Assembly: GCF_046630445.1 (NCBI RefSeq)
Contig: NC_092337.1
Coordinates: 194,343,001 to 194,407,000 of the forward strand
DNA: 64,000 bases
Origin: Rutidosis leptorrhynchoides
Taxonomy: Eukaryota; Streptophyta; Magnoliopsida; Asterales; Asteraceae
Direction: 5' to 3'
In this document: piece by piece, positions 1 to 12,944 of the stretch
Numbering within the stretch: position 1 is the first letter of the stretch
Layout of the letters: the number at the start of each line of letters is the position of its first letter
The notes under the pieces: model-generated
The model's input: the letters and a program-made list of their open reading frames with translations, nothing else
What the model was told of the DNA's origin: nothing
The model's database searches: none
Program-made: the position numbers and the translations under genes

Positions 1-229
1 AAGTCTATCGTTCTATTTTTCTGGTTCCTGTCAACGATAAACACAAACGCATACACTTAGTTAAGGTGATGATGGACATCATAGTAATGATTATGATGAT
101 GTTAAGTATTATGATGATGTTGTTATCATATGATATAGATGATAATGTTATGGGTTGATGATGATGAGTAAAACAGCAAATAAATACGAGTTAATAAAAT
201 TAGACGCAAACATTGAATCAAGAACGAAC

Positions 230-298
230 TAGTGGAGCAGTGGTTGAGCGTGTTGTCTGTTAAACGAGAGGTCTCGAGTTCGAACCCGGGCTGAGGCA
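230..298 (+). repeat. tRNA-derived (SINE-like) patch inside LTR A
   Basis: The patch has a near-consensus pol III B box (AGTTCGAACCC, 278-288) and an A-box-like stretch (TGGTTGAGCGTG, 241-252) at tRNA-like spacing. The T-arm and acceptor stems do not pair well, so it is not a working tRNA gene. It is best read as a tRNA-derived SINE head or tRNA relic captured by the LTR. The same patch occurs at 46043-46112 with one or two differences, so it predates amplification of element A. Confidence 0.5.
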
Positions 299-540
299 TT
301 CTTTTGTTAAAAGGCTTATTTATTTGAGGTAGTTACTTATTTATAATTATGGTTATTATTCTTATCATTATTATTTTATTAACATAAGTATTAGTATTAT
401 TATTAGTAGTATTATTATCATTATAGTTATTAATATAAATGTTAGTAATGTTATTATTAGTAAAATCATTATTTTTATAACTATTATTATTAGTATTCAT
501 TATTATTAAAGTTAGTATTTTCAGTAAAGTTATCATTATC

Positions 541-930
<390 letters not shown>

Positions 931-1308
931 AGTATTATTATTTATTATCAATATAAGTATCATTATTAGAATTATTATTACTATTATCATTCTTAATATT
1001 ATCATAATTATTATTATTATTAAAAGAACCTCTATTTTTTAAAATTATCATTTTTATTAAAATTATTAGTATTATCAAAAATATCATATAAAATTATCAT
1101 TTTTTTATTAAGATTTATATTATTATGATAACTAATATTATTAGTAAAACTACTTTTTTATTTAAAATTTCATTTTTCATTATTATTATTATATTAATAT
1201 AACAAATAATTATTTTTGTATATAAAAATATACTTATACAAAAATTATATTAATATTACCTAGAATTATATATTAAAAATATTAACATTTCTATTATGTA
1301 TATACAAA

Positions 1309-1310
<2 letters not shown>

Positions 1311-1404
<94 letters not shown>
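1311..1404. repeat. TA dinucleotide microsatellite
   Basis: An uninterrupted alternating TA run of about 90 bp lies inside LTR A. Its counterpart in the right LTR is at about 46997-47077. Confidence 0.95.
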
Positions 1405-1406
<2 letters not shown>

Positions 1407-1577
1407 CATGTAATTTAAGATATGAAATATATTAGAGTTTAATACAAACTATATATATAAACTACAACATTAAATATACAAATACTATATAATTATAGAT
1501 GGAATTATTTGATTTTCATTATATATATTTTTATATATATATATAAATATAAATGATATAAGTTCGTGAATCCAATG

Positions 1578-1582
1578 ACAGC
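1578..1582. other. Target-site duplication of element B (left copy)
   Basis: ACAGC occurs at 1578-1582 and again at 12940-12944, directly flanking element B. The uninterrupted sister LTR (about 47305) has a single copy of this site. This fixes both ends of B. Confidence 0.88.
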
Positions 1583-2629
1583 TTTAACGACCCATCAAAG
1601 TACACTTGACGACCATCGTTATCTTGGTCCCACAGCTTGATCATAACTCTATATGAATTTGACAAATAACCTTGCATTCTTTATTTAAAAATGATTTCCT
1701 ATAAAGGAAACCTACCAAAATATGTAAGTTTAGAAAAATCATACATTATTACTTAACCAAAAGTTGACCTAAACAAAGTCAACAACATCCACTATTAAAT
1801 GTATCAAAATAGAATGCAAGTTAATGTTTAACAAAAGCTGCCATCATAAATATGCAGACTCTCTAAGCACAGCGGAAGCAATCAATCATGAACCTGAGAA
1901 TAAGACATGCGAGTAACTGTCAACAAAAATGTTGAGTGAATTATAGGTTTAATATTGCAAACAATATTTAATTTAAACCGTAAAAATTTATGTTTGAAAA
2001 CATAAAAACTCCTTTTTGGACCACAAAATTATATGCTAGAAAACATATAAAAATATTATTCCATTTACCGTGAGCCACCTGGTAACCACTTAACCATTTA
2101 TTTACCCTTGCCAAACACAATAAATAATATACACCGAACAAGTGTATCTACAACAAATTACGAAGTACTAAACATTCCGATTATAAATTGCTAGCGCGAC
2201 TAGCTCGAAATGGGGTTGTCAAACCCGATAGATCTATCCGTAGGATTCGCGTTCACTAGTAAAAACCAGTGATTACAGTTACCAGACTAGGGAATATTTT
2301 TGTTCAACTCACAATGAATAATTTAAACCAACTTCCACTTGTGTCCAAAATATAAAATAAACTGCATGTATTCTCATCCCAAAAGATTTAAAATAGAAAA
2401 TGGGACTATAACTCACCTTAATAGTAATGAAGTAACCAACACAATTAAGCGAACAGCAAATGTAGTACAGTGATCAGGAATGATCACAACGCCGACCTAT
2501 AAATAAAGCAGGTCAATATAAATAACTAACTTAGGTCAAGTCTTAGTATGATAGCTATTGTACATGTTGCAAGTAGTCATAGAACAATACTCAATATGCA
2601 TCGGTTTGATCGGAACAGCTTACGGACAC

Positions 2630-2745
2630 ACACTTTCTATTTTTAGAAAGTTTCTATTTTTAGCAGGTTTCCATTTTTGGAAAGTTTCTATTTTTGGAAA
2701 GTTTCTATTTTTGGAAAGTTTTCAAATTTAGAAAGTTGCTATTTT
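2630..2745. repeat. Tandem 18-bp repeat in LTR B
   Basis: About six copies of a unit resembling GGAAAGTTTCTATTTTTG. The sister LTR (10725-10860) has about two more copies, so the array expands or contracts. No function is evident. Confidence 0.8.
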
Positions 2746-2784
2746 AGGAAGGTTTATAAGTTAGGAAAGTTTCCTTAATTAGAA

Positions 2785-2860
2785 AGTCAACAAAAGTCAA
2801 CTGAAAGTCAAAGTCAACCGAAAGTCAACTCAAAAGTCAACCTTGGTCAAACCTAGTCAA
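2785..2860 (-). promoter_or_regulatory. W-box cluster in LTR B (3' copy)
   Basis: Within 76 bp there are seven AGTCAA and one GGTCAA, which on the sense (minus) strand are TTGACT and TTGACC, the W-box core bound by WRKY transcription factors. The same eight sites are kept in the other LTR at 10912-10987. Binding is inferred from the motif only. Confidence 0.6.
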
Positions 2861-2867
2861 CGTAAAT

Positions 2868-3440
2868 TTTAAAAGTGTAAGTTATAATAATAATATAAGT
2901 TATAACGTATATTAAAGTTAAATATGTCTAATTATGTCATAACATAAGTTTAATTAAATTAAAATGATTTATTAAAGTTAATATAAGTTTAAATGATATA
3001 ATTAATATAACATAAGTATTTAATTAATTAATTAAATATTAGTCATAATATAAGTATTATTAATTAATAATGAATTATTAATCATATAATAAGTTTCTAA
3101 TTATAATTATTAAATCATAAGTATTTAATAATTAAATTATAATTAAATAATAACTAAGCCTTATAATAATTAAATAATTAATTAATCCTTATTATAAGTC
3201 TTGTTATAATAATCTCATAATATAAGTTTAATACTTATCATAAGTATTTTCCATTAATAATGAAGTATTATTAATCATGTGTTTAATTAAAATGTTAATT
3301 AAATCATAAGTATAAATTAAATGATATAATAAATATATCATAAGTTGTAAATAATAATAATTACTTTTTTTACCATAAGTAATTAAATGATAATGAAATC
3401 CATTATTTATATCATAAGTTTAATAATTAGCCACAAGTTT
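2868..3440. repeat. AT-rich degenerate ATAAGT repeat block
   Basis: About 570 bp of very AT-rich sequence in which ATAAGT or CATAAGT recurs many times between ATTAATTA runs. It is matched in the sister LTR at about 10995-11575. It is non-coding. Confidence 0.75.
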
Positions 3441-4806
3441 TAAATCAAAAGTTCATCGGGTCGTATTCTGAGCCCCGGGTGTCGGTTTTCGGCGAGCCTT
3501 ACATATATCTCTGCCTAATCAAACCACCCGACACTTTGGTACACTCAAGAACACCCCAAGAACAGTCCACAAGTCATGATGTACAGCCATTACACTACTT
3601 GGAACTTCAATTCAATCAAAAACGTGTTTTAGACGTAACGGGTGATTCGTGGCTCGGATTGAGATGACCCGAACATGAAAGTTCGCCCCACCATCAGTTC
3701 TAACACACTAACACACCCTAAAGTCAACAAATATGGTCACAAAGTCGGACCAAACCTGGTTCATACCAAAATCACAATTCAATCTTAATAAAATACCATT
3801 TTGATCATATCTAGGGTTCCGAGAATCGAAACGACATGAATTCGGAGTCTAAAATTAATGTCTTGATGAGAAGAACTCATCTAGATACTTTATTTTAACT
3901 TTTATATCAGTCACAAAGTCAGAAACACACAAAAAAGCTGCTGTCCCAATAATATCAAACCGAAAACAAGTGATTATGAGTAATTCTATGCATACAAACA
4001 TCATTACAACAATCAACAATCATCATACTACTAATAAATCATCAAAATACAGAAAAGTAATGAAAAATTAAAAGTTCTAGGGTTAGGTTTTATACCCTAA
4101 TCAAGAAACAATTGGTATGATCGCGTAGAGAACGGAACGAGGAATGCGTTGGTGTTAAACAATTGATGATCCAAGCTATAAAATTGTTGAAGATTGATGG
4201 TGTTGGGGAGGTGGATGGCAACGGCCAAATGGGGAGGGAGAGAGGAGAGCACCACAAAAATAGAATTAGGTTTTGATGACTTAATCTTGAAAATGAGAAA
4301 AAATGGAAATAAAATGCAAAGTGTAAAGGGGTATCCCCTCCCCCTTGGCTTCGTCCGAAATTGGGATGGGTTGGGCCCCATGGTGGGCCATCTCACTTAA
4401 ATGTAAATTCCTTGTGGCCCGAAAGCCCGAACGAGTCCCGAAACGCGAAAACGCACTTACGCGATTAAAAATCCGGAGAGATAACAAATATGCGACGAAA
4501 AATATATATAAATACTATATATAATCATATGACATAAAAATATCATATTTAAAATAATTAGGATTTAAAAATCCCAAAAGCTTGACCGTTGATTTGAAAA
4601 CCGAAAAGATTCGCCGGATAGAAATCCGCGACACGTAGAAACGTACAATTTAAAATATGAATACAAATATTCATTTAACACATAATAATTAATATATTAT
4701 TACTAAAATAATAATATAGATCATAGAAATGACGTGGCACGAATAAAAATTAACGGACGTTAAATAATTAACGGTAAAAGATAACGGAAAACGTAGGGTC
4801 GTTACA

Positions 4807-4842
4807 GTACCTTCCCGTTACAAAAATTTCGTCCCGAAATTT
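4807..4842 (-). promoter_or_regulatory. Element B polypurine tract and adjoining hairpin
   Basis: Directly beside the 3' LTR, the sense strand reads a purine-rich tract (GGGAAGGTAC) where plus-strand DNA synthesis would be primed. Next to it is a perfect inverted repeat, AAATTTCGTCCCGAAATTT (4824-4842), also found at the same place in the C elements. It abuts the pol stop codon at 4841-4843. Confidence 0.7.
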
Positions 4843-7503
4843 AAGCAGGTGCAGGGGTTGACTCAGCATCTGGGAAAAAATGCAGGTACTTCTGCTTCAT
4901 CTGATCTTCACGCTCTCAAGTGAACTCGGGACCGCGTCTGGCGTTCCATCTAACCCGGACAATAGGAATTCGGTTCTGCTTAAGAGTCTTAACCTCTCGG
5001 CCCATAATTTCAACAGGCTCCTCAATAAAATGTAGTTGCTTATCAACATGAAGTTCTTACAGAGGAATAGTCTTATCGGCTTCGGCCAAACACTTCTTTA
5101 AATTCAATACATGAAAAACATCGTGAACAGCACTGAGTTCTTGTGGCAACTTCAAACGATAAGCCGCCGGTCCAAGTCTCTCAATGATCTCAAACGGTCC
5201 AACAAAACGAGGACTCAACTTTCTACTCTTACCAAAATGGATCACACCCTTCCAAGGTGAAACCTTTAACATAACATGATCACCAACTTGAAATTCCACA
5301 TCTTTCCTTCCCCTATCGACATAACTCTTTTGTCGACTTCTAGCGGTTCTCAACCTTTCCTTAATCTGTACAATATTCTCGGTAGTCTCGTGAATAATTT
5401 CTGGGCCTGTGAGTTGAGCATCCCCAACCTCATTCCAACAGACAGGAGACCTACACTTCCTACCGTACAGGGCTTCAAATGGTGCGGCTTGAATACTTGC
5501 GTGATAACTGTTGTTATAAGAAAACTCAGCTAGCGGCAAATATTTATCCCACCCATTACCAAAATTAATAACACACGCTCGTAACATATCTTCTAACGTC
5601 TGAATGATCCTTTCACTCTGACCATCCATTTGAGGATGATAAGCGGTGCTCATATCTAACTTAGTTCCCAAAGCTTCCTGTAAGGATCGCCAAAACCTCG
5701 ATACAAATCGACTGTCTCGGTCCTAAATAATGGATACAGGAACACCATGCCTAGAAAAAATCTCCTTCAAATACAAACGTGTAAGCTTCTCCATTGACTC
5801 TGTTTCCCTAATCGGCAAAAAGTGAGCCGACTTAGTGAGTCGATCTACAATCACCCAAATGGTATCATAGCCACCCGCAACTCTTGGTAACTTTGTAATA
5901 AAATCCATCGTAATCCCTTCCCACTTCCACTCGGGAATCTCAGGTTGCACCAAAAGTCCAGACGGTTTCTGATATTCAGCTTTAACCTTAGCGCAGGTCA
6001 AACACTTAGCCACATACGTAGCCACATCAGCTTTCAAATTAGGCCACCAATATAGCTCCTTAAGATCATGATACATCTTTCCTGAACCAGGATGAATAGA
6101 GTACCTAGACTTATGAGCCTCATCTAAAACAAGTTGTCATAGATCACCAAACTCCGGAACCCAAAGATGTCCCGCAAAATATCGAGTACCATCAGTTCGT
6201 ACATCTAACTGTTTACTCAAGCCTCGGACCTTCCCGTTACAAAATTCTCCTCCTTCAAGGCTTCTTGTTGTGCCCCAAGAATCTGCCTTGCGAGGTTTGT
6301 TCTAATTTTCGTATTCAAGGCCCTAAACCTGCGAGGTTCAGCCCTTTCTTTACGACTTAATGCATCGGCCACAACGTTGGCCTTTCCTAGATGATATAAA
6401 AGTTCACAATCATAATCATTCAACGTCTCAATCCATCTCCGTTTCCTCATATTCAACTGTTTCTGATCGAGGATATGTTGAAGACTTTTGTGATCTGTGT
6501 ACACAGTACTTTTGACCCCATAAAGATAATGTCTCCAAATCTTAAGTGCAAACACAACAGCTCCCAACTCTAAATCATGGGTTGTATAATTCTGCTCGTG
6601 AATCTTCAACTGTCGTGACGCGTACGCAATAACTTTCTTTCATTGCATCAAAACACAACCAAAGCCCTGACGCGAAGCATCACAATAAACAACAAAATCA
6701 TCATTACCCTCAGGTAGTGACAATATCAGAGCGGTAGTCAACTTCTTCTTCAAAATTTGAAAAGCAGTCTCTTGTTCATCCTTCCACTCATACTTTTTCC
6801 CCTTGTGCGTTAAAGCAGTCAGAGGTTTTGCGATACGAGAGAAATCTTGGATGAACCTTCTATAGTAACCTGCCAACCCTAGAAACTGACGAATCTAAGT
6901 AGGAGTTTTCGGAATTTCCCACTTTTCAATCGCCTCAATCTTAACAGGATCAACTTGTATTCCCTGTTTACCAACAATATGACCAAGGAATTGAACTTCT
7001 ATTAACTAGAAAGCACACTTAGAGAACTTAGCGTACAACTCTTCTTTCCTAAACCGATCAAGCACTAACTTCAAATGTTCTTCGTGCTCTCCATCATTCT
7101 TAGAATAAATAAGGACGTCGTCGATGAAAACAATAACGAATTTGTCCAGATAGGGTCTACACACACGGTTCATGAGGTCCATGAACACAGCAGGTGCATT
7201 TGTCAATCCGAACGGCATAACAATAAATTCAAAGTGACCGTAACGGGTGCGAAAAGTAGTTTTTGGAACATCAGTATCTTTAACCCGCAGTTGAAGATAT
7301 CCGGAACGAAGGTCGATCTTAGAATAAACGGACGAACCTTGAAGCTGATCGAACAGATCATCAAATCTCGAAAAGGGTAACGATTTTTAAGTGTAAGCTT
7401 GTTCAAATCACGATAATCAATTCACAATTGGAACGAACCATCTTTCTTCTTAATAAACAAAACATGAGCTCCCCAAGAGGAAGAACTGGGACGAATGAAA
7501 TAT
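4841..7503 (-). pseudogene. Element B pol remnant (RT-RNase H-integrase-chromodomain)
   Basis: This is a decayed pol of a Ty3/gypsy retrotransposon. Reading the minus strand, there is an RT part with [12 protein letters not shown] and FIDD (7006-7218), an RNase H part with the CDAS motif and a YTDH motif (6217-6876), and integrase with a Cys pair and the core aspartates (5057-6076). The tail resembles a chromodomain ([13 protein letters not shown] near 4890-4960). It is broken by nonsense codons at 5057-5059, 5723-5725 and near 6137, plus frameshifts around 6610-6640, 6880-7000 and 7200-7400. Homology starts abruptly at about 7503 in the RT N-terminus; everything upstream is unrelated. Confidence 0.88.
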
Positions 7504-9662
7504 AGTTGCAACCAATGAAAGAAGAAATATATGGAGTAGTCACATCGGTGGCATAGATATTTAAGGCAATTCTCTCGAAGGAGGTAATGAGGATCATGGA
7601 CTTCAAAGAAAATTTTCATTACATTTCCGATCAGAAGATGTACGAAAGGTGTGAATTTTCAACGAGAGTGAACTTCCTTGTACAATGAGCGAGGAAATCT
7701 AGGATTCATCCATATTCTTAAATTTTTGTGCGGATGAAAAGAACGCGAATCATGGGTTATAAAGAATGGTCGACTCCAGGTGAGATGAATCTCCAAACTA
7801 ATTTCGTACACCTCAAAGTATTAAATCCTAGGATTGGTGTTTACGAGGGTGTTGCGGTCGATAGCGAATATTGAGAGTAGAAACTTCTCAAGCGGTCTAG
7901 TGTAATATATATCCATGATACCCACTATAACAACAGTTGGGGTAGAAACCCACCTAGCGCATTTCTACAATAGGGTGACCACCGAGTGTACCCCAGAAAA
8001 TTGATTTATCGGTCCGCATTTCGGTCATGTCCAACCATAAGAGGGAAAATTCTATGAGCGCAAAGACTTTCCAACAAATTTAATAAAACCGGCATCCAAA
8101 GTGGTGTAAGAGTTTCTATCAATGAACTTAATGGTAGGTTTCATCCTTAAACGGAGGATGAGAAGAACTGTGATCAAAACACTCTGTAGAGTAATGCGAA
8201 AATTTGATAAAATCAATCAAAGGAGTTTTGAAAAAGCTTTAAACGTTTGATGTGACAACATAAATGGAACGAAGTTCTTAGTAAATTTAGAAGTATGTGC
8301 AACGTGTACCATTTTATATAAAATAAATTGACTTAGTCAAACAGCTCCATGAGTGGTTTTAAAATAATTTTGGAGGTATGATTTAGTATATACTAGCCAA
8401 AATAGGTAAGGGTAAATTTATTCATTTGAAACCATACATACATGTATGATTTTATAAATTGTATACATGACAAAATATTTCATTACTTCTATTCACCCAT
8501 AAATCCCATGAGAACCGCCCAATTAAACAAATGTGTAAACTCTCGATGATAAACAGAGTATCTGTATTTCAGAGGTTACAAGTTGAAGTAAGATCGTGGA
8601 AGATCGAGTAAAGGACTTGAATCGTCGTGCGACATTTGACCAACAAATGTTACGAGGTCATGAAAACTAATGAGTTAAATGTTGTTTTGACTATTATCAG
8701 GACATAAGTCCCTGGGCCAAAACTGTTCCCGAGCGAAGCTGTTGCTAACAAGCGAGTTATGAAGGATAGAGCATGAGATAGATAATCTGGTTAAAATGAG
8801 CTTCTCGTATATCAACAAATAAGATAATAAATATTTTCCCTACCCATGTAATATATTGGAATTTCTGAATGAGTAGTGTAAAAATTTTCTTTGACTCGCT
8901 ACTATTCCTCATGTCATAATATTGGGACTTCTTTATGAATTAACATAATATAATCACGTTGGCCCGACGCCATTATATTTCGCTAATTCATAGTTCCATT
9001 CCAATAGCACTACATGAGGTCTGGACACGCGATCAACTTCGAATTTCCACACAATTTCTCTAAAAGGGTTTCTTAAACAATGTGCTAAGGTAGCACAAGA
9101 GACAAAACATCAAAAGTAATGAATAGGAGTAACGATGACATAAAAATGTCTTCGAAGTACCAAGAATCTCTAAAAGTCAAGAATGACGTTTTCCGGTTCA
9201 AAAATCAAAGCACATAGGCACAACGGCACAAAGGGATGTAATATAATAAGAATGTTATATACCTAAACATAATAGCTGACATTGAAATGCCGAGCATTTA
9301 GAAGTCAAGAATGACATCTCGCGTAAGATAACTCAAACATTATATATACATAACCATAATAGATGACATAGAAATGTCGAGAATTTCAGAAGTCAAGAAT
9401 GACACCCCTCGGTTTCACTACCCGAGGTGTTCTTATAAGGATAAGTTCGCAAGAGTCGGAGACTACGTTTAAATCGGAATGGGAGTTCCTCCCGGATTCA
9501 AAACATAATAGGGATGTATGTATGATAACAATATACATACCAATACGATACAAATAATCTCATATAATAATACATTATAGGCTGGGCTGTAGACTAGACT
9601 CACTAATGCACCCTATCGACTCGGGTAACGACATCAATGCAGCCTAATTCCCTACAACCAAT
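7504..9662 (-). other. Element B non-coding internal region replacing gag and protease
   Basis: About 2.2 kb between the primer site and the RT fragment, where gag and protease are expected. I see no zinc knuckle, no protease motif and no long reading frame on either strand. It contains three diverged repeats near 9138, 9280 and 9366 (see findings). A stretch around 8930-9010 weakly resembles 42890-42970 in element A. Its origin is unknown; deletion plus acquired sequence is the simplest reading. Confidence 0.6.
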
Positions 9663-9674
9663 GCTCTGATACCA
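9663..9674 (-). promoter_or_regulatory. Primer binding site of element B
   Basis: The sense strand reads TGGTATCAGAGC two bases inside the 5' LTR end. This is the standard plant site complementary to the 3' end of initiator-Met tRNA, which primes minus-strand synthesis. It fixes the orientation of B. Confidence 0.88.
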
Positions 9675-9676
9675 AT

Positions 9677-12600
9677 TTTAACGACCCATCAAAGTACACT
9701 TGACGACCATCGTTATCTTGGTCCCACAGCTTGATCATAACTCTATATGAATTTGACAAATAACCTTGCATTCTTTATTTAAAAATGATTTCCTATAAAG
9801 GAAACCTACCAAAATATGTAAGTTTAGAAAAACCATACATTATTACTTAACCAAAAGTTGACCTAAACAAAGTCAACAACATCCACTATTAAATGTATCA
9901 AAATAGAATGCAAGTTAATGTTTAACAAAAGCTGCCATCATAAATATGCAGACTCTCTAAGCACAGCGGAAGCAATCAATCATGAACCTGAGAATAAGAC
10001 ATGCGAGTAACTGTCAACAAAAATGTTGAGTGAATTATAGGTTTAATATTGTAAACAATATTTAATTTAAACCCTAAAAATTTATGTTTGAAAACATAAA
10101 AACTCCTTTTTGGACCACAAAATTATATGCTAGAAAACATATAAAAATATTATTCCATTTACCGTGAGCCACCTGGTAACCACTTAACCATTTATTTACC
10201 CTTGCCAAACACAATAAATAATATACACCGAACAAGTGTATCTACAACAAATTACGAAGTACTAAACATTCCGATTATAAATTGCTAGCGCGACTAGCTC
10301 GAAATAGGGTTGTCAAACCCGATAGATCTATCCGTAGGATTCACGTTCACTAGTAGAAACCAGTGATTACAGTTACCAGACTAGGGAATATTTTTGTTCA
10401 ACTCACAATGAATAATTTAAACCAACTTCCACTTGTGTCCAAAATATAAAATAAACTGCATGTATTCTCATCCCAAAAGATTTAAAATAGAAAATGGGAC
10501 TATAACTCACCTTAATAGTAATGAAGTAACCAACACAATTAAGCGAACAGCAAATGTAGTACAGTGATCAGGAATGATCACAACGCCGACCTATAAATAA
10601 AGCAGGTCGATATAAATAACTAACTTAGGTCAAGTCTTAGTATGATATCTATTGTACATGTTGCAAGTAGTCATAGAACAATACTCAATACGCATCGGTT
10701 TGATCGGAACAGCTTACGGACACACACTTTCTATTTTTAGAAAGTTTCTATTTTTAGCAGGTTTTCATTTTTGGAAAGTTTCTATTTTTGGAAAGTTTCT
10801 ATTTTGGAAAGTTTCTATTTTTGGAAAGTTTCTAGTTTTGGAAAGTTTCCAAATTTAGAAAGTTACTATTTTAGGATGGTTTATAAGTTAAGAAAGTTTC
10901 CTTAATTAGAAAGTCAACAAAAGTCAACTGAAAGTCAAAGTCAACCGAAAGTCAACTCAAAAGTCAACCTTGGTCAAACCTAGTCAACGTAAATTTTAAA
11001 AGTGTAAGTTATAATAATAATATAAGTTATAACGTATATTAAAGTTAAATATGTCTAATTATGTCATAACATAAGTTTAATTAAATTAAAATGATTTATT
11101 AAAGTTAATATAAGTTTAAATGATATAATTAATATAACATAAGTATTTAATTAATTAAATAAATATTAGTCATAATATAAGTATTATTAATTAATAATGA
11201 ATTATTATTATTAATCATATCATAAGTTTCTAATTATAATTATTAAATCATAAGTATTTAATAGTTAAATTATAATTAAAAAATAACTAAGACTTATAAT
11301 AATTAAATAATTAATTAATCCTTATTATAAGTCTTGTTATAATAATCTCATAATATAAGTTTAATACTTATCATAAGTATTTTCCATTAATAATGAAGTA
11401 TTATTAATCATGTGTTTAATTAAAATGTTAATTAAATCATAAGTATAAATTAAATGATATAATAAATATATCATAAGTTGAAAATAATAATAATTACTTT
11501 TTTTTATCATAAGTAATTAAATGATAATGAAATCCATTATTTATATCATAAGTTTAATAATTAGCCACAAGTTTTAAATCAAAAGTTCATCGGGTCGTAT
11601 TCTGAGCCCCGGGTGTCGGTTTTCGGCGAGCCTTACATATATCTCCGCCTAATCAAACCACCTAACACTTTGGTACACTCAAGAACACCCCAAGAACAGT
11701 CCACAAGTCATGATGTACAGCCATTACACTACTTGGAACTTCAATTCAATCAAAAACGTGTTTTAGACGTAATGGGTGATTCGTGGCTCGGATTGAGATG
11801 ACCCGAACATGAAAGTTCGCCCCACCATCAGTCCTAACACACTAACACACCCTAAAGTCACCAAATATGGTCACAAAGTCGGACCAAACCTGGTTCATAC
11901 CAAATCACAATTCAATCTTAACAAAATACCATTTTGATCATATCTAGGGTTCCGGGAATCGAAACGACATGAATCCGGAGTCTAAAATTAATGTCTTGAT
12001 GAGAGGAACTCATCTAGATACTTTATTTTAACTTTTATATCAGTCACAAAGTCAGAAACACACGAAAAAGCTGCTGTCCTAATAATATCAAACCGAAAAC
12101 AAGTGATTATGAGTAATTCTATGCATACAAACATCATTACAACAATCAACAATCATCATACTACTAATAAATCATCAAAATACAGAAAAGTAATGAAAAA
12201 TTAAAAGTTCTAGGGTTAGGGTTTATACCCTAATCAAGAAACAATTGGTATGATCGCGTAGAGAACGGAACGAGGAATGCGTTGGTGTTAAACAATTGAT
12301 GATCCAAGCTATAAAATTGTTGAAGATTGATGGTGTTGGGGAGATGGATGGCGATGGCCAAATGGGGAGGGAGAGTGGAGAGCACCACAAAAATAGAATT
12401 AGGTTTTGATGACTTAATCTTGAAAATGAGAAAAAATGGAAATAAAATGCAAAGTGTAAAGGGGTATCCCCTCCCCCTTGGCTTCGGCCGAAATTGGGAT
12501 GGGGTGGGCCCCATGGTGGGCTATCTCACTTAAATGTAAATTCCTTGTGGCCCGAAAGCCCGAACGAGTCCCGAAACGTGAAAACGCACTTACGCGATTA

Positions 12601-12939
12601 AAAATCCGGAGAGATAACAAATACGCGACGAAAAATATATATAAATACTATATATAATCATATGACATAAAAATATCATATTTAAAATAATTAGGATTTA
12701 AAAATCCCAAAAGCTTGACCGTTGGTTTGAAAACTGAAAAGATTCGCCGGATAGAAATCCGCGACACGTAGAAACGTACAATTTAAAATATGAATACAAA
12801 TATTCATTTAACACATAATAATTAATATATTATTACTAAAATAATAATATAGATCATAAAAATGACGTGGCATGAATAACAATTAACGGACGTTAAATAA
12901 TTAACGGTAAAAGATAACGGAAAACGTAGGGTCGTTACA
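9677..12939 (-). repeat. Element B 5' LTR
   Basis: The 3.26-kb partner of 1583-4806. It carries the same 18-bp tandem repeats (10725-10860, more copies), W-box cluster and ATAAGT block (about 10995-11575). On the sense strand it would contain the promoter driving element transcription; I could not place a TATA box with confidence. Confidence 0.88.
10912..10987 (-). promoter_or_regulatory. W-box cluster in LTR B (5' copy)
   Basis: The same eight TTGAC-core sites as at 2785-2860, all retained. Because this copy is in the 5' LTR it is the one placed to affect transcription of element B. Confidence 0.6.
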
Positions 12940-12944
12940 ACAGC

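Larger units (their letters stand above)
1583..4806 (-). repeat. Element B 3' LTR
   Basis: This 3.2-kb LTR is paired with 9677-12939. It contains a tandem array of an 18-bp unit (about 2640-2740), a W-box cluster (2785-2860), an AT-rich block of degenerate ATAAGT repeats (about 2868-3440), and a stretch near 1861-1950 shared with the C-family LTRs. Frames of up to about 100 codons (for example 4097-4396) recur in the other LTR, but match no family I recognise and are not called. Confidence 0.88.
1583..12939 (-). mobile_element. Element B: Ty3/gypsy chromovirus-like, gag-less
   Basis: An 11.36-kb LTR retrotransposon read on the minus strand and inserted in the left LTR of element A. It comprises a 5' LTR (9677-12939), a primer site (9663-9674), a non-coding stretch where gag and protease should be (7504-9662), pol remnants for RT, RNase H, integrase and a chromodomain-like tail (4841-7503), a polypurine tract, and a 3' LTR (1583-4806). 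The sense LTR ends are TGTAACG and CGTTAAA, so the 3' end lacks the usual CA. The LTRs differ by scattered substitutions and repeat-number changes, indicating moderate age. Lineage (Tekay/Del) is inferred from the integrase tail. Confidence 0.88.

Noticed and set aside
230..298. Functional tRNA gene
   Set aside because: A and B boxes are tolerable but the T-arm and acceptor stem do not pair; kept only as a tRNA-derived repeat.
2630..2745. CRISPR-like or satellite array
   Set aside because: Units are head-to-tail without unique spacers, only a few copies, and the setting is a plant LTR.
4097..4396. 99-codon minus-strand frame in LTR B, repeated at 12230-12514
   Set aside because: Both copies are from one LTR pair; composition is that of an LTR and no domain is recognisable.
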